DNA of 64,000 nt from Telluribacter humicola. Its GTDB lineage: Bacteria; Bacteroidota; Bacteroidia; Cytophagales; Spirosomataceae. A model generated the notes under the pieces. It saw only the letters and a program-made list of their open reading frames with translations, ran no database searches and was not told where the DNA came from. Made by a program: the position numbers and the translations under genes. The stretch's first letter is position 1, and the number at the start of each line of letters is the position of its first letter. Positions 8,238 to 18,010 of this stretch are shown here, in pieces. Location: NCBI RefSeq assembly GCF_017355935.1, contig NZ_JAFIQT010000001.1, forward strand, positions 1,488,001 to 1,552,000, given 5' to 3'.

Positions 8238-11200
8238 ATGTTTGATATTTTTATAAAAAGGCCAGTTTTATCGCTGGTAATATCATTGATCATCACCCTA
8301 TTGGGGGTGCTGGCGCTGATTGGATTGCCCGTTACGCAGTTTCCGGAGATTGTACCCCCGTCGGTTACTATTACGGCCAACTACAACGGAGCCAATGCGG
8401 AGGTATGTACAAAGGCGGTGGCAATTCCCCTCGAAAGAGCTATAAATGGGGTGCCGGGCATGACCTACATGACTTCTGTTTCTTCTAACAGCGGAATGAC
8501 GCTTATTACGGTATTTTTTGACGTAGGTACCGATCCGGATCTGGCGGCGGTTAACGTCCAGAACCGCGTACAGACTATTATTGATGAGTTGCCCGAAGAG
8601 GTAATCCGGGCGGGGGTAATGGTAGAGAAAGAGGTAAACAGTATGCTGATGTACCTTGATGTTACAAGCGCTGACCCTACCGTAGGGGAGAAGTTTGTAT
8701 ACAACTTTACCGATATCAATGTACTGGCCGAACTCAAGCGGATTGATGGTGTGGGTTTTGCCGAAATCATGGGACACCGCGACTACTCCATGCGGGTGTG
8801 GCTCAAGCCCGACCGTATGGTAGGGTACAAGGTATCAACTGATGAAGTGATCGAAGCTATCCGGGCTCAGAACGTTGAAGCCGCTCCCGGTAAGTCGGGA
8901 ATAGGTTCAGGCCGTACTTCGCCCAGCCTACAGTACGTACTACGCTATACAGGTAAAATGTTTGAGCCAAAGCAGTACGAAAACATAGTGATCCGGGCTA
9001 ACCCGGACGGCTCCATGCTGAAGCTTAAAGATGTCGCGGAAATAGAGTTTGGTTCGCTGGATTATGAAATTGCTTCTACGTCGGACGGACGTCCTTCTGC
9101 ATCCATCATGCTTAAGCAGCGTCCCGGCTCAAATGCCCGTGAGGTAATCGAAAACGTTAAGGCGCGGATGGCCGAGCTGAAGGAGACATCCTTCCCTCCC
9201 GGCATGACTTACACTGTATCGTACGATGTGTCACGCTTTCTGGATGCTTCTATCCATGAGGTAGTACGTACCCTGTTCGAAGCCTTTATACTGGTATTTA
9301 TTATCGTGTACCTGTTCCTGCAGGACTTCCGCTCTACGCTTATACCCGCCCTGGCGGTGCCGGTGGCGCTGGTAGGTACCTTCGCCTTTATGCAAATGCT
9401 GGGCTTCTCCATCAACCTGCTTACTCTATTTGCCCTGGTACTGGCAATCGGTATTGTGGTGGATAATGCCATTGTGGTGGTGGAGGCCGTCCACGCCAAG
9501 ATGGCTGCGGAAGATATGTCGGCCCGCGAAGCTACGTTTTCGGCTATGAAAGAAATTAGTAGCGCAATCGTGGCCATTACTCTGGTCATGTCAGCCGTAT
9601 TCATCCCCGTAGCCTTCATGACCGGTCCGGTGGGCGTATTCTACCGGCAGTTCTCGCTCACACTGGCGATCTCCATTGTTATTTCAGGTATCAATGCGCT
9701 TACACTGACTCCGGCTCTGTGTGCTTTGCTCCTGAAAAACACGCACCACGAAGAAAAGAAAAATACATGGCTGCAGCGCTTCTTTAACGGGTTCAACCGT
9801 GGGTATGACTCCGTAGCAGGAGGTTACCAGCGCCTGCTGAGTCGTATAGTCAACCGGCGGGTAGTTACTCTGGGCTTATTGATAGCCTTTTGTGTGGCTA
9901 CCTGGGGGGTTAATACCGTACTCCCCTCCGGCTTTATTCCTACGGAGGATCAGGGGATGCTTTATGTCAATGTAACTACTCCGGCGGGTGCAACGGTAGA
10001 GCGGACAGAAACCGTACTGAATGCGATTCAAAAGGCTGCCGCTTCTATCGGGGAAGTAGAGTCTGTATCAACCCTGTCGGGGTATAGCCTGATGACCGAA
10101 TCCGAAGGAGCTTCGTACGGGATGGGAATGATCAACCTCAAGCCCTGGGACGATCGTGAACGATCGGTGGATGATATCATCGCCCTAATGGAGGAAAAGA
10201 CAAAGTCGATCTATGATGCCAAGATCGAGTACTTCCCGCCACCGACCGTGCCGGGCTTCGGTAACTCCAGTGGCTTTGAACTACGTCTGCTTGATAAAAC
10301 CAAAAGTGGTGACCTGGAGCAAACGGCGCGAGTAGCGAATGAGTTTGTTGAAGAACTACAGAAGCATCCGGCCATCAGCAATGCGTTCACAGGATTTGAT
10401 GCCAGCTATCCGCAGTACCTCATCCACATGGATCAGGATGTGGCCGCACAGAAAGGGGTAACGGTGGATAATGCTATGAGTACCCTGCAGACGCTGTTTG
10501 GTAGCTACTACGCCTCCAACTTCATCCGGTTTGGACAGATGTATAAAGTAATGGTGCAGGCTGATCCGCACTTCCGCCTGGCTCCGGAGGATGTCAACAA
10601 GATGTTTGTAAAGAACGATCGGGGCGAGATGATTCCTATCTCTTCCTTTGCTCGGCTCGAGCGGGTGTATGGTCCTGAGCAGATCACCCGCTATAACATG
10701 TATACCTCCGCTATGATTAATGGCAGTCCGGCTGCCGGGTTCAGTAGTGGGGATGCCATCAAAGCTGTGGCGGAAGTGGCCAAGCAGAAGTTGCCCAAAG
10801 GCTTTACCTACGAGTGGTCAGGTATGACCCGGGAGGAGATCCTGTCGGGTGATCAGGCCATTTATATTTTCATTATCTGTCTGGTGTTTGTGTATCTGCT
10901 ACTGGCGGCTCAGTACGAAAGCTTCCTGCTGCCACTACCGGTAATCCTGTCCCTGCCAACGGGTATATTCGGAGCCTTCCTGGCGCTGAAACTGCTGGGA
11001 CTTGAAAATAACATCTATGCACAGGTATCGCTGGTGATGCTGATTGGTCTGTTAGGTAAAAATGCCATCCTGATTGTTGAGTTCGCCATTCTGCGGCGTG
11101 AGGAGGGACTTTCGGTGGTGCAAGCCGCCATTGAGGGCGCTACCGAGCGTCTGCGTCCAATCCTGATGACCTCTTTTGCCTTTATCGCGGGTCTGATTCC

Positions 11201-11390
11201 CTTGTGTATAGCATCCGGAGCGGGTGCTCTAGGTAACCGTTCTATCGGTACGGCTGCTGCCGGAGGTATGTTGATAGGTACTATATTCGGGGTTATCCTG
11301 ATACCAGGGCTTTACGTCTTGTTTGCCAGTCTGACCAGCCGTCGTAAGCCCAGTACACCACAGCCCCAGGATGCCCTTTCGAGTTACTAA
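8238..11390 (+). CDS. RND efflux pump, HAE1 (AcrB/MexB-type) permease
   Basis: 1050 residues, the usual length for AcrB-type proton/drug antiporters. The N-terminus MFDIFIKRPVLS, large periplasmic loops and two 6-helix membrane halves are present. The proton-relay region in helix 4 reads GIVVDNAIVVVE, so the pair Asp407-Asp408 of AcrB is Asp409-Asn410 here. The helix 10 lysine is kept (GLLGKNAILIVEFA). It likely expels hydrophobic or amphiphilic compounds through the tripartite complex with the adaptor before it and channel after it (15-base gap). The Asp-to-Asn change may be typical of a Bacteroidota subgroup rather than a defect. Confidence 0.94.
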   Translation: MFDIFIKRPVLSLVISLIITLLGVLALIGLPVTQFPEIVPPSVTITANYNGANAEVCTKAVAIPLERAINGVPGMTYMTSVSSNSGMTLITVFFDVGTDPDLAAVNVQNRVQTIIDELPEEVIRAGVMVEKEVNSMLMYLDVTSADPTVGEKFVYNFTDINVLAELKRIDGVGFAEIMGHRDYSMRVWLKPDRMVGYKVSTDEVIEAIRAQNVEAAPGKSGIGSGRTSPSLQYVLRYTGKMFEPKQYENIVIRANPDGSMLKLKDVAEIEFGSLDYEIASTSDGRPSASIMLKQRPGSNAREVIENVKARMAELKETSFPPGMTYTVSYDVSRFLDASIHEVVRTLFEAFILVFIIVYLFLQDFRSTLIPALAVPVALVGTFAFMQMLGFSINLLTLFALVLAIGIVVDNAIVVVEAVHAKMAAEDMSAREATFSAMKEISSAIVAITLVMSAVFIPVAFMTGPVGVFYRQFSLTLAISIVISGINALTLTPALCALLLKNTHHEEKKNTWLQRFFNGFNRGYDSVAGGYQRLLSRIVNRRVVTLGLLIAFCVATWGVNTVLPSGFIPTEDQGMLYVNVTTPAGATVERTETVLNAIQKAAASIGEVESVSTLSGYSLMTESEGASYGMGMINLKPWDDRERSVDDIIALMEEKTKSIYDAKIEYFPPPTVPGFGNSSGFELRLLDKTKSGDLEQTARVANEFVEELQKHPAISNAFTGFDASYPQYLIHMDQDVAAQKGVTVDNAMSTLQTLFGSYYASNFIRFGQMYKVMVQADPHFRLAPEDVNKMFVKNDRGEMIPISSFARLERVYGPEQITRYNMYTSAMINGSPAAGFSSGDAIKAVAEVAKQKLPKGFTYEWSGMTREEILSGDQAIYIFIICLVFVYLLLAAQYESFLLPLPVILSLPTGIFGAFLALKLLGLENNIYAQVSLVMLIGLLGKNAILIVEFAILRREEGLSVVQAAIEGATERLRPILMTSFAFIAGLIPLCIASGAGALGNRSIGTAAAGGMLIGTIFGVILIPGLYVLFASLTSRRKPSTPQPQDALSSY

Positions 11391-11405
11391 TTTTTAAATC
11401 TACGT

Positions 11406-12848
11406 ATGTATTCCTTAAAAACTATATATAAAGTAAGCTTGCTACTGGGGCTGCTGACGCTGGGGGGCTGTAAAACGCTAACTCCCGTCAAGATGCCCTC
11501 TACCATTCAGACTACCGAAAGTTTTACCGGCCGGACCGACACCACGAGTATCGGACAGGTACCCTGGAAAGTATTCTTCCAGGACCCTTACCTGGTATCG
11601 CTGATTGATACCGCACTTCGCAATAATCCTGATTTGAAGATAGCGGTACAGCGCATTGAAATGGCGCGGGCGGATGTTCTCCGTACTAAGGGCTTCCTGT
11701 TACCGTCGGTTCAAGTGGAAGCTTCGACAGGCGTACGCAAGTATGGTGACTACACCATGGATGGGGTCGGTAATTACGACACCAATTTTTCGGATAATAT
11801 TGATCAGGATCGTCGTATTCCCAGTATCCTACCTGACTATTTTCTGGGATTAAGGAGCTCGTGGGAAATCGATATCTGGGGTAGGCTCAGAACCTTAAGG
11901 GAAGCCGCCTATGCCCGGTACTTGGCTACTGAGCAGGGACGGCAGCTGGTAGTGACGCGACTGGTAGCGGAGATATCGAGCCTTTACTACGAACTACTCA
12001 CGCTGGATAGTGAACTGGGGATCATCCGGAAGAACAAGACGCTGCAGGAGAGTGCCTTAGAGACTATTCAAATTCAGAAAGAAGGGGGAAGGGCTAATGA
12101 ACTGGGCGTACGGCAGTTTAGGGCTCAGCTCCTGAATACACAAAGTCTCGAAATCCAGAAACAGCAGCAGATTATTGAAGTAGAAAATATGCTGAATGCG
12201 CTGCTGGGTAGGTTCCCGCAGCAAATAGCCAGGGGCGAGTCAATTCTCCAGCAGAAGCTTCCCGAGGAGCTGACTGCGGGTATTCCGGCTACGATGCTGC
12301 GTCGTCGGCCGGATATCCGGCAGGCCGAACTGGAGCTTAGGGCCTCTAAGGCCGATTTGCTGGCAGCAAGGGCGGCTTTTCTACCCTCACTGACTGTCTC
12401 GGCGCACGCCGGGTTCAACGCTTTTAACGCCGCTTTCCTTTTCAATCCGGCATCACTGGCGTACGGCCTGTTAGGAGGTTTGACGGCACCGGTATTCAAT
12501 CGTAAAGCCTTGGAAGCCGGAAGGTTGTGGGCACAAGCTAGCAGTCTGGAAGCACTCTCTGTCTATAATCAGGCTGTTGTGAGAGGGTATCAGGAGGTAG
12601 TGACCAGCATACGAGGCGTTGAAAACCTGGGAAAAATAGCGGAGCTGAAGTCACAGGAGGCACTTACCCTGCAGCAGGCAGTAGCCGTTTCCAATGATCT
12701 GTATCTGGCTGGTTATGCTACTTACCTGGAAGTGATCACCGCGCAGCGTAGTGTACTGCAGACGGAACTGGAACTGGCTGAGATACAAAAACAGCAGTTC
12801 CTGGTGATGATTGACCTGTACCGTTCACTGGGCGGAGGCTGGGAATAA
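11406..12848 (+). CDS. Outer-membrane efflux channel, TolC/OprM (NodT) lipoprotein
   Basis: 480 residues with a lipoprotein signal (LLGLLTLGGCKTL) and two tandem OEP repeats (about 60-260 and 265-475). Typical motifs are seen: WEIDIWGRLR, LLRRRPDIRQAELELRASKADL and a late YLEVITAQRS. It trims the tripartite efflux system as the trimeric outer-membrane exit duct. Last gene of the operon and ends just before a strong bidirectional terminator. Confidence 0.94.
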   Translation: MYSLKTIYKVSLLLGLLTLGGCKTLTPVKMPSTIQTTESFTGRTDTTSIGQVPWKVFFQDPYLVSLIDTALRNNPDLKIAVQRIEMARADVLRTKGFLLPSVQVEASTGVRKYGDYTMDGVGNYDTNFSDNIDQDRRIPSILPDYFLGLRSSWEIDIWGRLRTLREAAYARYLATEQGRQLVVTRLVAEISSLYYELLTLDSELGIIRKNKTLQESALETIQIQKEGGRANELGVRQFRAQLLNTQSLEIQKQQQIIEVENMLNALLGRFPQQIARGESILQQKLPEELTAGIPATMLRRRPDIRQAELELRASKADLLAARAAFLPSLTVSAHAGFNAFNAAFLFNPASLAYGLLGGLTAPVFNRKALEAGRLWAQASSLEALSVYNQAVVRGYQEVVTSIRGVENLGKIAELKSQEALTLQQAVAVSNDLYLAGYATYLEVITAQRSVLQTELELAEIQKQQFLVMIDLYRSLGGGWE

Positions 12849-12861
12849 GGATAAACTATAC

Positions 12862-12904
12862 ATAAGGCTCCGGTCCGGCAGATAATGCCGGGCCGGAGCC
12901 TTAT
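12862..12904. terminator. Strong bidirectional terminator (efflux operon / bshA)
   Basis: 19-base arms (12862-12880 and 12886-12904) differ by one G.U-type position around a 5-base loop; GC-rich core. It lies between two convergent genes; A-rich and T-rich flanks on the outer sides fit use on both strands. Confidence 0.85.
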
Positions 12905-12919
12905 TCTTTATACAGGCTA

Positions 12920-14056
12920 TTAAGCCAGTGCCTTACTTTCAGCTACTACGCGCTCGTAGTAAGCTTCGTAGTCCGGCAGGATCTTGGTAATATCAAATTC
13001 TTTGGCACGCGCCAGGGCATTGGCTTTGAAGGTAGGCAGGTTGTCTTCGTGCAGGATATGCAGGGCATTTTGCACCATGTCATCTACATCTCCTACATTA
13101 CTCATAAATCCGGTAACTCCCTGTACATTCAGTTCAGGTAGTCCGCCGGCATTGGACGTAATCAGAGGTACTTCGCAGGCCATAGCCTCCAGAGCCGCCA
13201 GACCAAAGCTTTCTGACTGCGATGGCATCAGGAACAGGTCTGCTACCGAGAGTACTTCTTCAATCGCATCCAGCTTACCCAGGAAACGGACATCTTCAAA
13301 CATACCCAGTTGGCGACACAACTTCTCGATACGAGCCCGCTCGGGGCCGTCACCTACCAGCAGTAGCCTACTGGGCAAGTGCTGACGCAGCTTATGAAAA
13401 ATCATCACTACGTCATCAATCCGCTTCACCTCACGGAAGTTAGAGGTGTGTACTATTAATTTTTCACCGTTCGGACATATTGCCGTCTTGAAGTGATCTT
13501 TTTCTTGTTTCTTAAAGCGTTCAAGGTCAATGAAGTTAGGAATTACCTCAATATCTTTTGTTACTTTAAAGTGGCGGTAGGTATCATTCTTCAGAAATTC
13601 AGAAACCGCGGTGACACCATCCGACTGATTGATACTGAACGTAACAACGGGTTCATAGGAGGTATCTTTGCCTACCAGAGTAATATCGGTTCCGTGTAGT
13701 GTGGTAATGACCGGGATATGTATACCCTGAGCCGCCAGGATCTGCTTCGCTAAGTAAGCCGAAGAAGCATGGGGAATAGCATAGTGTACATGCAGCAGGT
13801 CGAGGTTCATGTACTTTACTACATGTACCATTTCACTCGATAGAGCCGACTCGTAAGGGGGGTACTGAAATAATGGATAAGCAGGTATATTTACTTCATG
13901 GTAATACAGGTTTTCATTAAAGAAGTCGAGCCGTTGGGGCTGGGAGTAAGTAATAAAATGTACCTGGTGGCCTACCTTGGCGAGTGCCTTGCCTAATTCA
14001 GTGGCTACTACGCCACTACCCCCGAAAGTCGGGTAGCACACGATGCCTATTTTCAT
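12920..14056 (-). CDS. bshA: N-acetyl-alpha-D-glucosaminyl L-malate synthase BshA
   Basis: 378 residues, a GT4-family GT-B glycosyltransferase. The N-terminus MKIGIVCYPTFGGSGVVATELG is near-diagnostic for BshA, followed by HVHYAIPHASSAYLAK and, in the C-terminal half, the nucleotide-sugar site PSQSESFGLAALEAMAC with the EX7E pair. It joins GlcNAc from UDP-GlcNAc to L-malate, the first step of bacillithiol synthesis, a low-molecular-weight thiol used by many Bacteroidota and Firmicutes. bshB and bshC are not in the window. Single gene, divergent from a UbiA prenyltransferase. Confidence 0.93.
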   Translation of the reverse strand: MKIGIVCYPTFGGSGVVATELGKALAKVGHQVHFITYSQPQRLDFFNENLYYHEVNIPAYPLFQYPPYESALSSEMVHVVKYMNLDLLHVHYAIPHASSAYLAKQILAAQGIHIPVITTLHGTDITLVGKDTSYEPVVTFSINQSDGVTAVSEFLKNDTYRHFKVTKDIEVIPNFIDLERFKKQEKDHFKTAICPNGEKLIVHTSNFREVKRIDDVVMIFHKLRQHLPSRLLLVGDGPERARIEKLCRQLGMFEDVRFLGKLDAIEEVLSVADLFLMPSQSESFGLAALEAMACEVPLITSNAGGLPELNVQGVTGFMSNVGDVDDMVQNALHILHEDNLPTFKANALARAKEFDITKILPDYEAYYERVVAESKALA

Positions 14057-14249
14057 AGTTAACTTAGTTCGATGGACGGCTCTTAATTATATTCTTTTTG
14101 GGAATAACTAGCTTGTTCAATTAGTTTTGGATTAGTAACACAAAAATGGACCTGTTTTATTCCATTTTCTGAAATAAAGATTTTGTTAACAGATAAAACC
14201 TGCTGTGTAACGGCTGTTTTCTCTCTAATTTTAGCCATGCCCTAACCTT

Positions 14250-15131
14250 ATGAACGTGTCAGCCCGTCAAAAATTAACGCTTCGTCACTACGTAGATGGC
14301 TTTCTGCGTCTGGTACGGGTACGCAATTTGTTGATTGTGGCCCTGACCCAGTACCTTACCCGTATCCTGCTGATTGGCCCCCGCGAAGACTGGTACCTGA
14401 TTATTCGCGATCCCGCTATGTTTCTGATTTCACTATCTACCGTTCTGATCGCGGCGGCCGGTTATGTTATCAATGACTACTTTGATATTAAGATTGATAT
14501 TGTCAACAAACCCGAGCGGGTTGTAGTGGGGCGCTATCTCAAACGGCGTGTGGCTATGGGGGCGCATCAGGTACTCAATGTACTGGGTGTACTACTGGGG
14601 TTACTGGTTAGCCGCTGGGTATTTCTGGTCAATGTACTTTCGGTAACGCTGCTATGGTTTTATTCGGCGCATTTCAAACGATTACCCTTTATAGGTAACT
14701 TTGTTGTGTCTCTTTTGACAGCTCTTTCCCTACTGGTACTTACAGTATATTATCCTGATAACCGCCATCTGGTACTGGTGTACGCTACCTTTTCTTTCTT
14801 TATCTCCCTGGTCCGTGAAATCATTAAGGATATGGAAGATGTCCGTGGCGACGAAGCGCATGGCTGCCGTACCTTACCTATTGTGTGGGGAATCCGGCAG
14901 ACCAAGTACTTCCTGTACTTCCTTATCAGCCTGTTTGTCCTTACCCTGTTCCTGATGGCCGATACGCTTAATAATGTTGTATTGGGTTGGATGTTTGCCG
15001 CATTGTTACTTCCCATTGCCTGGCTGGTATATCGTTTGATGAAAGCGGATACCCGGCGTGATTTTGCCTCATTGAGTAGTCTCTGCAAACTTATCATGCT
15101 ACTAGGTCTCACAACCATGCTTTGGGCCTGA
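14250..15131 (+). CDS. UbiA family prenyltransferase (geranylgeranylglycerol-phosphate transferase-like)
   Basis: 293 residues, about eight to nine membrane helices. Both Asp-rich motifs that bind Mg-diphosphate are visible: NDYFDIKIDIVNKPER near residue 76 and DMEDVRGDEAHG near 195. In Bacteroidota proteins of this size are often annotated as geranylgeranylglycerol-phosphate geranylgeranyltransferase, but the aromatic or lipid acceptor cannot be read from sequence. A near-promoter octamer TAATTTTA lies at 14226-14233. It is followed after 88 bases by a secreted protein gene in the same direction. Confidence 0.85.
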   Translation: MNVSARQKLTLRHYVDGFLRLVRVRNLLIVALTQYLTRILLIGPREDWYLIIRDPAMFLISLSTVLIAAAGYVINDYFDIKIDIVNKPERVVVGRYLKRRVAMGAHQVLNVLGVLLGLLVSRWVFLVNVLSVTLLWFYSAHFKRLPFIGNFVVSLLTALSLLVLTVYYPDNRHLVLVYATFSFFISLVREIIKDMEDVRGDEAHGCRTLPIVWGIRQTKYFLYFLISLFVLTLFLMADTLNNVVLGWMFAALLLPIAWLVYRLMKADTRRDFASLSSLCKLIMLLGLTTMLWA

Positions 15132-15219
15132 GATAAACCTTTGGTCCGCCTACTAAAAATTTAGATACAACTCCTTTTTTATCTGTAAGTTTAGAGTAGT
15201 TAATCAACTATACATACGT

Positions 15220-15915
15220 ATGAAGAGGATACTAGTACTATTGGGAATCATCTGGGTTGCGGCTACCCCTCACGCGCAGACCCAAAGCTGTTTGGGTGTG
15301 TTGGTGAAAGAAGGAAGTGGTTTTGAAATGATCAGCTATGATACTAAGGGCAAAGAGAATGGCACTCTGCTCTATAAGGTCAAAAATGTAACTACCGAAG
15401 GCGGAGCAATGGTAATGGATGTGGAGTTCGAGTCGTTGGATAAGAGAGGTACATCCCAGATGAAAAACCTGTACAAGATGCGTTGCGACGGTACCCAGCT
15501 GATGCTCGACGCTAACGCGCTGGTCTCAGAAGATCAGCTAAAGATGTTCAGGGACATGCAGATGAAGTTTACCTCAAATGATGTAGTCTATCCGGGACAA
15601 CTGTCGGTTGGGCAGCAGTTGAAAGATGCCTCCCTCCACGGCGAGGGTACTTCCGGCCCTATTCCTATTACCTTTGATATGGATATAAAGAATCGCAAAG
15701 TTGAGGGGCAGCAAAAAGTAACTGTCCCGGCGGGTACTTATGATGCGTATAAGGTAACTTCTGACATGACCGTTAAGACCAAAATGGGACTAGGGATGAC
15801 GGTAGAGGTACAGTCGGTAGCTTATCGGGTGCCAGGAATGCTATGGGATGTAAAGAGCGAGACCTTCCGCCGGGGAAAACTGATTGGATATACAGAACTG
15901 AAAAGAGTATTTTAA
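15220..15915 (+). CDS. Secreted DUF3108/TapB-like protein
   Basis: 231 residues with a Sec signal (MKRILVLLGIIWVAATPHAQ). The mature part is all-beta in character, with alternating polar and hydrophobic strands and a conserved-looking segment VTVPAGTYDAYKVTSDM near residue 167, as in DUF3108/TapB-family periplasmic proteins of Bacteroidota. Role unknown; probably periplasmic or surface. A TAAGTTTA octamer (15186-15193), one base off TAnnTTTG, may be its promoter. Ends 23 bases before a strong terminator. Confidence 0.6.
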   Translation: MKRILVLLGIIWVAATPHAQTQSCLGVLVKEGSGFEMISYDTKGKENGTLLYKVKNVTTEGGAMVMDVEFESLDKRGTSQMKNLYKMRCDGTQLMLDANALVSEDQLKMFRDMQMKFTSNDVVYPGQLSVGQQLKDASLHGEGTSGPIPITFDMDIKNRKVEGQQKVTVPAGTYDAYKVTSDMTVKTKMGLGMTVEVQSVAYRVPGMLWDVKSETFRRGKLIGYTELKRVF

Positions 15916-15938
15916 AATACTCATCAGGGGCTAAATGG

Positions 15939-15980
15939 AAAAACCCGTACAGGCTATTAATAGCCCGTACGGGTTTTTTA
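15939..15980 (+). terminator. Intrinsic terminator after the DUF3108-like gene
   Basis: 18-base arms (15939-15956 and 15961-15978) with one mismatch around loop TTAA, ending in a run of T residues. Confidence 0.85.
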
Positions 15981-15991
15981 GTGAAATCGAG

Positions 15992-15999
15992 TAGTTTTG
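15992..15999 (+). promoter_or_regulatory. -7 box TAGTTTTG for purN
   Basis: Matches TAnnTTTG exactly. It predicts transcription start near 16006, downstream of an in-frame ATG at 15997, and so supports the purN start at 16054. Confidence 0.55.
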
Positions 16000-16053
16000 C
16001 ATTCACTGATTAGCCATGCTGAATTAGGCCGTATACTTCTCTACTGTATTACA

Positions 16054-16623
16054 ATGAAACGCATTGCCATTTTTGCTTCCGGCTCGGGTTCCAACGCCGA
16101 AAAAATAGCCGAATACTTCGCTCCGAATCCGGACGTTGAAATCTCGCTGATCCTTACCAACAATCCCCAAGCTGGTGTTATCCAGCGGGCCCGGAAGCTA
16201 CACTTACCAGTAGTCGTATTTGATCGTAAAAGCTTTTACGAAACCAATCGCATACTACAGCTCTTACAAAACCAGCATATAGATCTGGTAGTACTGGCAG
16301 GCTTTATGATGTTGATCCCCGAGGCACTGGTAGCTGCGTTTCCCAATCGTATTATAAACATTCACCCGGCCCTGTTGCCTAAGTTTGGCGGAAAAGGCAT
16401 GTATGGGGACTTTGTTCACGAAGCAGTGGTAGCGGCCAGTGAGGTAGAGTCGGGTATTACGATCCACTACGTCAACGAGCGGTACGACGAAGGGGTGATC
16501 ATCTTTCAGGCCAGCTGCCCTGTGGAGCCTACCGATACCGCTGCCAATGTGGCTCATAAGATTCATGCTCTCGAACACCAGCACTATCCACGCGTGGTGG
16601 AGGAGGTCTTAAACAGCCTCTAG
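16054..16623 (+). CDS. purN: Phosphoribosylglycinamide formyltransferase PurN
   Basis: 189 residues from the ATG at 16054. It transfers formyl from 10-formyl-tetrahydrofolate to GAR in purine synthesis. The N-terminus MKRIAIFASGSGSNAEKI is the usual GAR transformylase start with the phosphate loop, and the active-site block INIHPALLPKFGGKGMYG holds the Asn-x-His pair; a later ESGITIHYVNERYDEG carries the catalytic Asp. The longer frame from 15997 adds 19 residues not seen in the family and starts before the predicted transcription start. Convergent with the nitrilase gene, only 12 bases apart. Confidence 0.95.
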   Translation: MKRIAIFASGSGSNAEKIAEYFAPNPDVEISLILTNNPQAGVIQRARKLHLPVVVFDRKSFYETNRILQLLQNQHIDLVVLAGFMMLIPEALVAAFPNRIINIHPALLPKFGGKGMYGDFVHEAVVAASEVESGITIHYVNERYDEGVIIFQASCPVEPTDTAANVAHKIHALEHQHYPRVVEEVLNSL

Positions 16624-16635
16624 TGACAGAATCTC

Positions 16636-17589
16636 TTACTCCTCAGGCTGTAACCACACTACCTTCTGCTCCGACTGGTGAGATTGAGCTATCACATCAC
16701 CATACAGCTCCGGGCGACGCGCTTTGATGTAGCGATGGCCACCAGCCTGGGTAAGCTTCTGGGGCGTAAAGAGGGCGGTAGTTACTTCATCGCCCAGCGA
16801 GCGGCATTCGGCCAAAATATCTCCAAAAGGGTCAATGATCATAGAAGAGCCGTTTTTGAGCTGGTCGTCGTCCATACCGATTGGATTGGAAAATACAGCA
16901 TAAATGGCATTGTCGTAAGCCCGGGCAGGGAGCCACTTCATCAGCCAGCCGCGTCCTTTCATGCTGTCAAACTCCAGCCTGAGGGAGGTCGGATCTTCTA
17001 AGCGGTTTTCCCACAGCTTCGGATCAACAAAGCCGGCTCCGGGACGGGTGGAAGGGGTACACATAGTAACGTGAGGCATGAATATGATCTGTGCGCCCAG
17101 CAGGGTAGTAGCCCGTACGTTTTCGATCACATTGTTGTCGTAGCAGATCAGAATGCCGCACTTCCAGCCCAGGAGGTCAAATACCACGAACTGATTCCCT
17201 GGCGTCAGGTGGGGGTTGATGAATGGATGCAGCTTGCGGTACTTCGCCACCAAACCATTTTTATCTACGCAAACATGGGCCTTAAACAGGTTACCATCCT
17301 GATCTTTCTCAAAGAGACCGGCCAGTATGGCCATATCATTTTCGCGGGCAATGGCCGTTAGCTTTTCGATGCTTTCTCCTTCTGGTATATACTCGGCCAG
17401 GTCGAGCATCTGCTCACGCGAGAGGTGCCGGGCAAAGGTATAGCCGGTGATGGAGCACTCATGAAACGCAACTACCTGCGCCCCCTGCTGCCTGGCCTGG
17501 GCCGTTAGGTTCGCAATAACTGATAAGTTATAGGCCTTATCGCCACTCTTATTTTCAAACTGGGCAGTAGCAATTCTGATGTTTTCCAT
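16636..17589 (-). CDS. Carbon-nitrogen hydrolase (nitrilase superfamily)
   Basis: 317 residues with the complete catalytic triad of the superfamily: Glu44 (FHECSITGY), Lys119 (KYRKLHPF) and Cys149 (GILICYDNN). The late TRPGAG and ARAYDNAIYAVFSNP segments also fit. Members hydrolyse nitriles, amides or carbamoyl groups (aliphatic amidase, N-carbamoyl-putrescine or -amino-acid hydrolases); the exact substrate is not evident. Cytoplasmic, no signal peptide. Stands alone on the minus strand, convergent with purN. Confidence 0.88.
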   Translation of the reverse strand: MENIRIATAQFENKSGDKAYNLSVIANLTAQARQQGAQVVAFHECSITGYTFARHLSREQMLDLAEYIPEGESIEKLTAIARENDMAILAGLFEKDQDGNLFKAHVCVDKNGLVAKYRKLHPFINPHLTPGNQFVVFDLLGWKCGILICYDNNVIENVRATTLLGAQIIFMPHVTMCTPSTRPGAGFVDPKLWENRLEDPTSLRLEFDSMKGRGWLMKWLPARAYDNAIYAVFSNPIGMDDDQLKNGSSMIIDPFGDILAECRSLGDEVTTALFTPQKLTQAGGHRYIKARRPELYGDVIAQSHQSEQKVVWLQPEE

Positions 17590-17767
17590 GTCTAATTAAA
17601 AATAGGTTACCTCGAATTTAAAGTACTGGAGTAGCCATTCCTACCATTTAAAAACCATTCTTGTAGCCGGGATGAAACTCGTACTGGTATTTTTCGTTAT
17701 ATTAATGAAGTGTTACGACCTTTGTGTGGTTGAATTTATTCTCTGAAAGAAAGAATCCTGGTACCTC

Positions 17768-18010
17768 ATGAAACTGCTATTTAACGTTATCCTCATATTC
17801 ATGCTGCTGACAGCCTTTGTTCCACCATTCCGTCGGTTCCTGTTCCACTTGCTGGTGGGAAGACAGCTGGTCAAGGAGCAAAAAAAAGCCGACCAGGCGC
17901 GGCAGCGAACTGGTCGGAATAATATCAATGTAGATCATGTACCTCCGGGTGCTAACCAATCTCGTTATCAGGGGGGTGAATACGTAGACTACGAAGATGT
18001 GAAGGATTAA
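17768..18010 (+). CDS. DUF4834 family small membrane protein
   Basis: 80 residues: one N-terminal membrane helix (LLFNVILIFMLLTAFVPP), a short basic segment FRRFLFHLLVGRQLVKEQ, then a polar tail ending YVDYEDVKD. This is the architecture of DUF4834 proteins, widespread and uncharacterised in Bacteroidota. Its stop codon (18008-18010) abuts the stop codon of the convergent SGNH-like gene with no base between. Confidence 0.75.
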   Translation: MKLLFNVILIFMLLTAFVPPFRRFLFHLLVGRQLVKEQKKADQARQRTGRNNINVDHVPPGANQSRYQGGEYVDYEDVKD

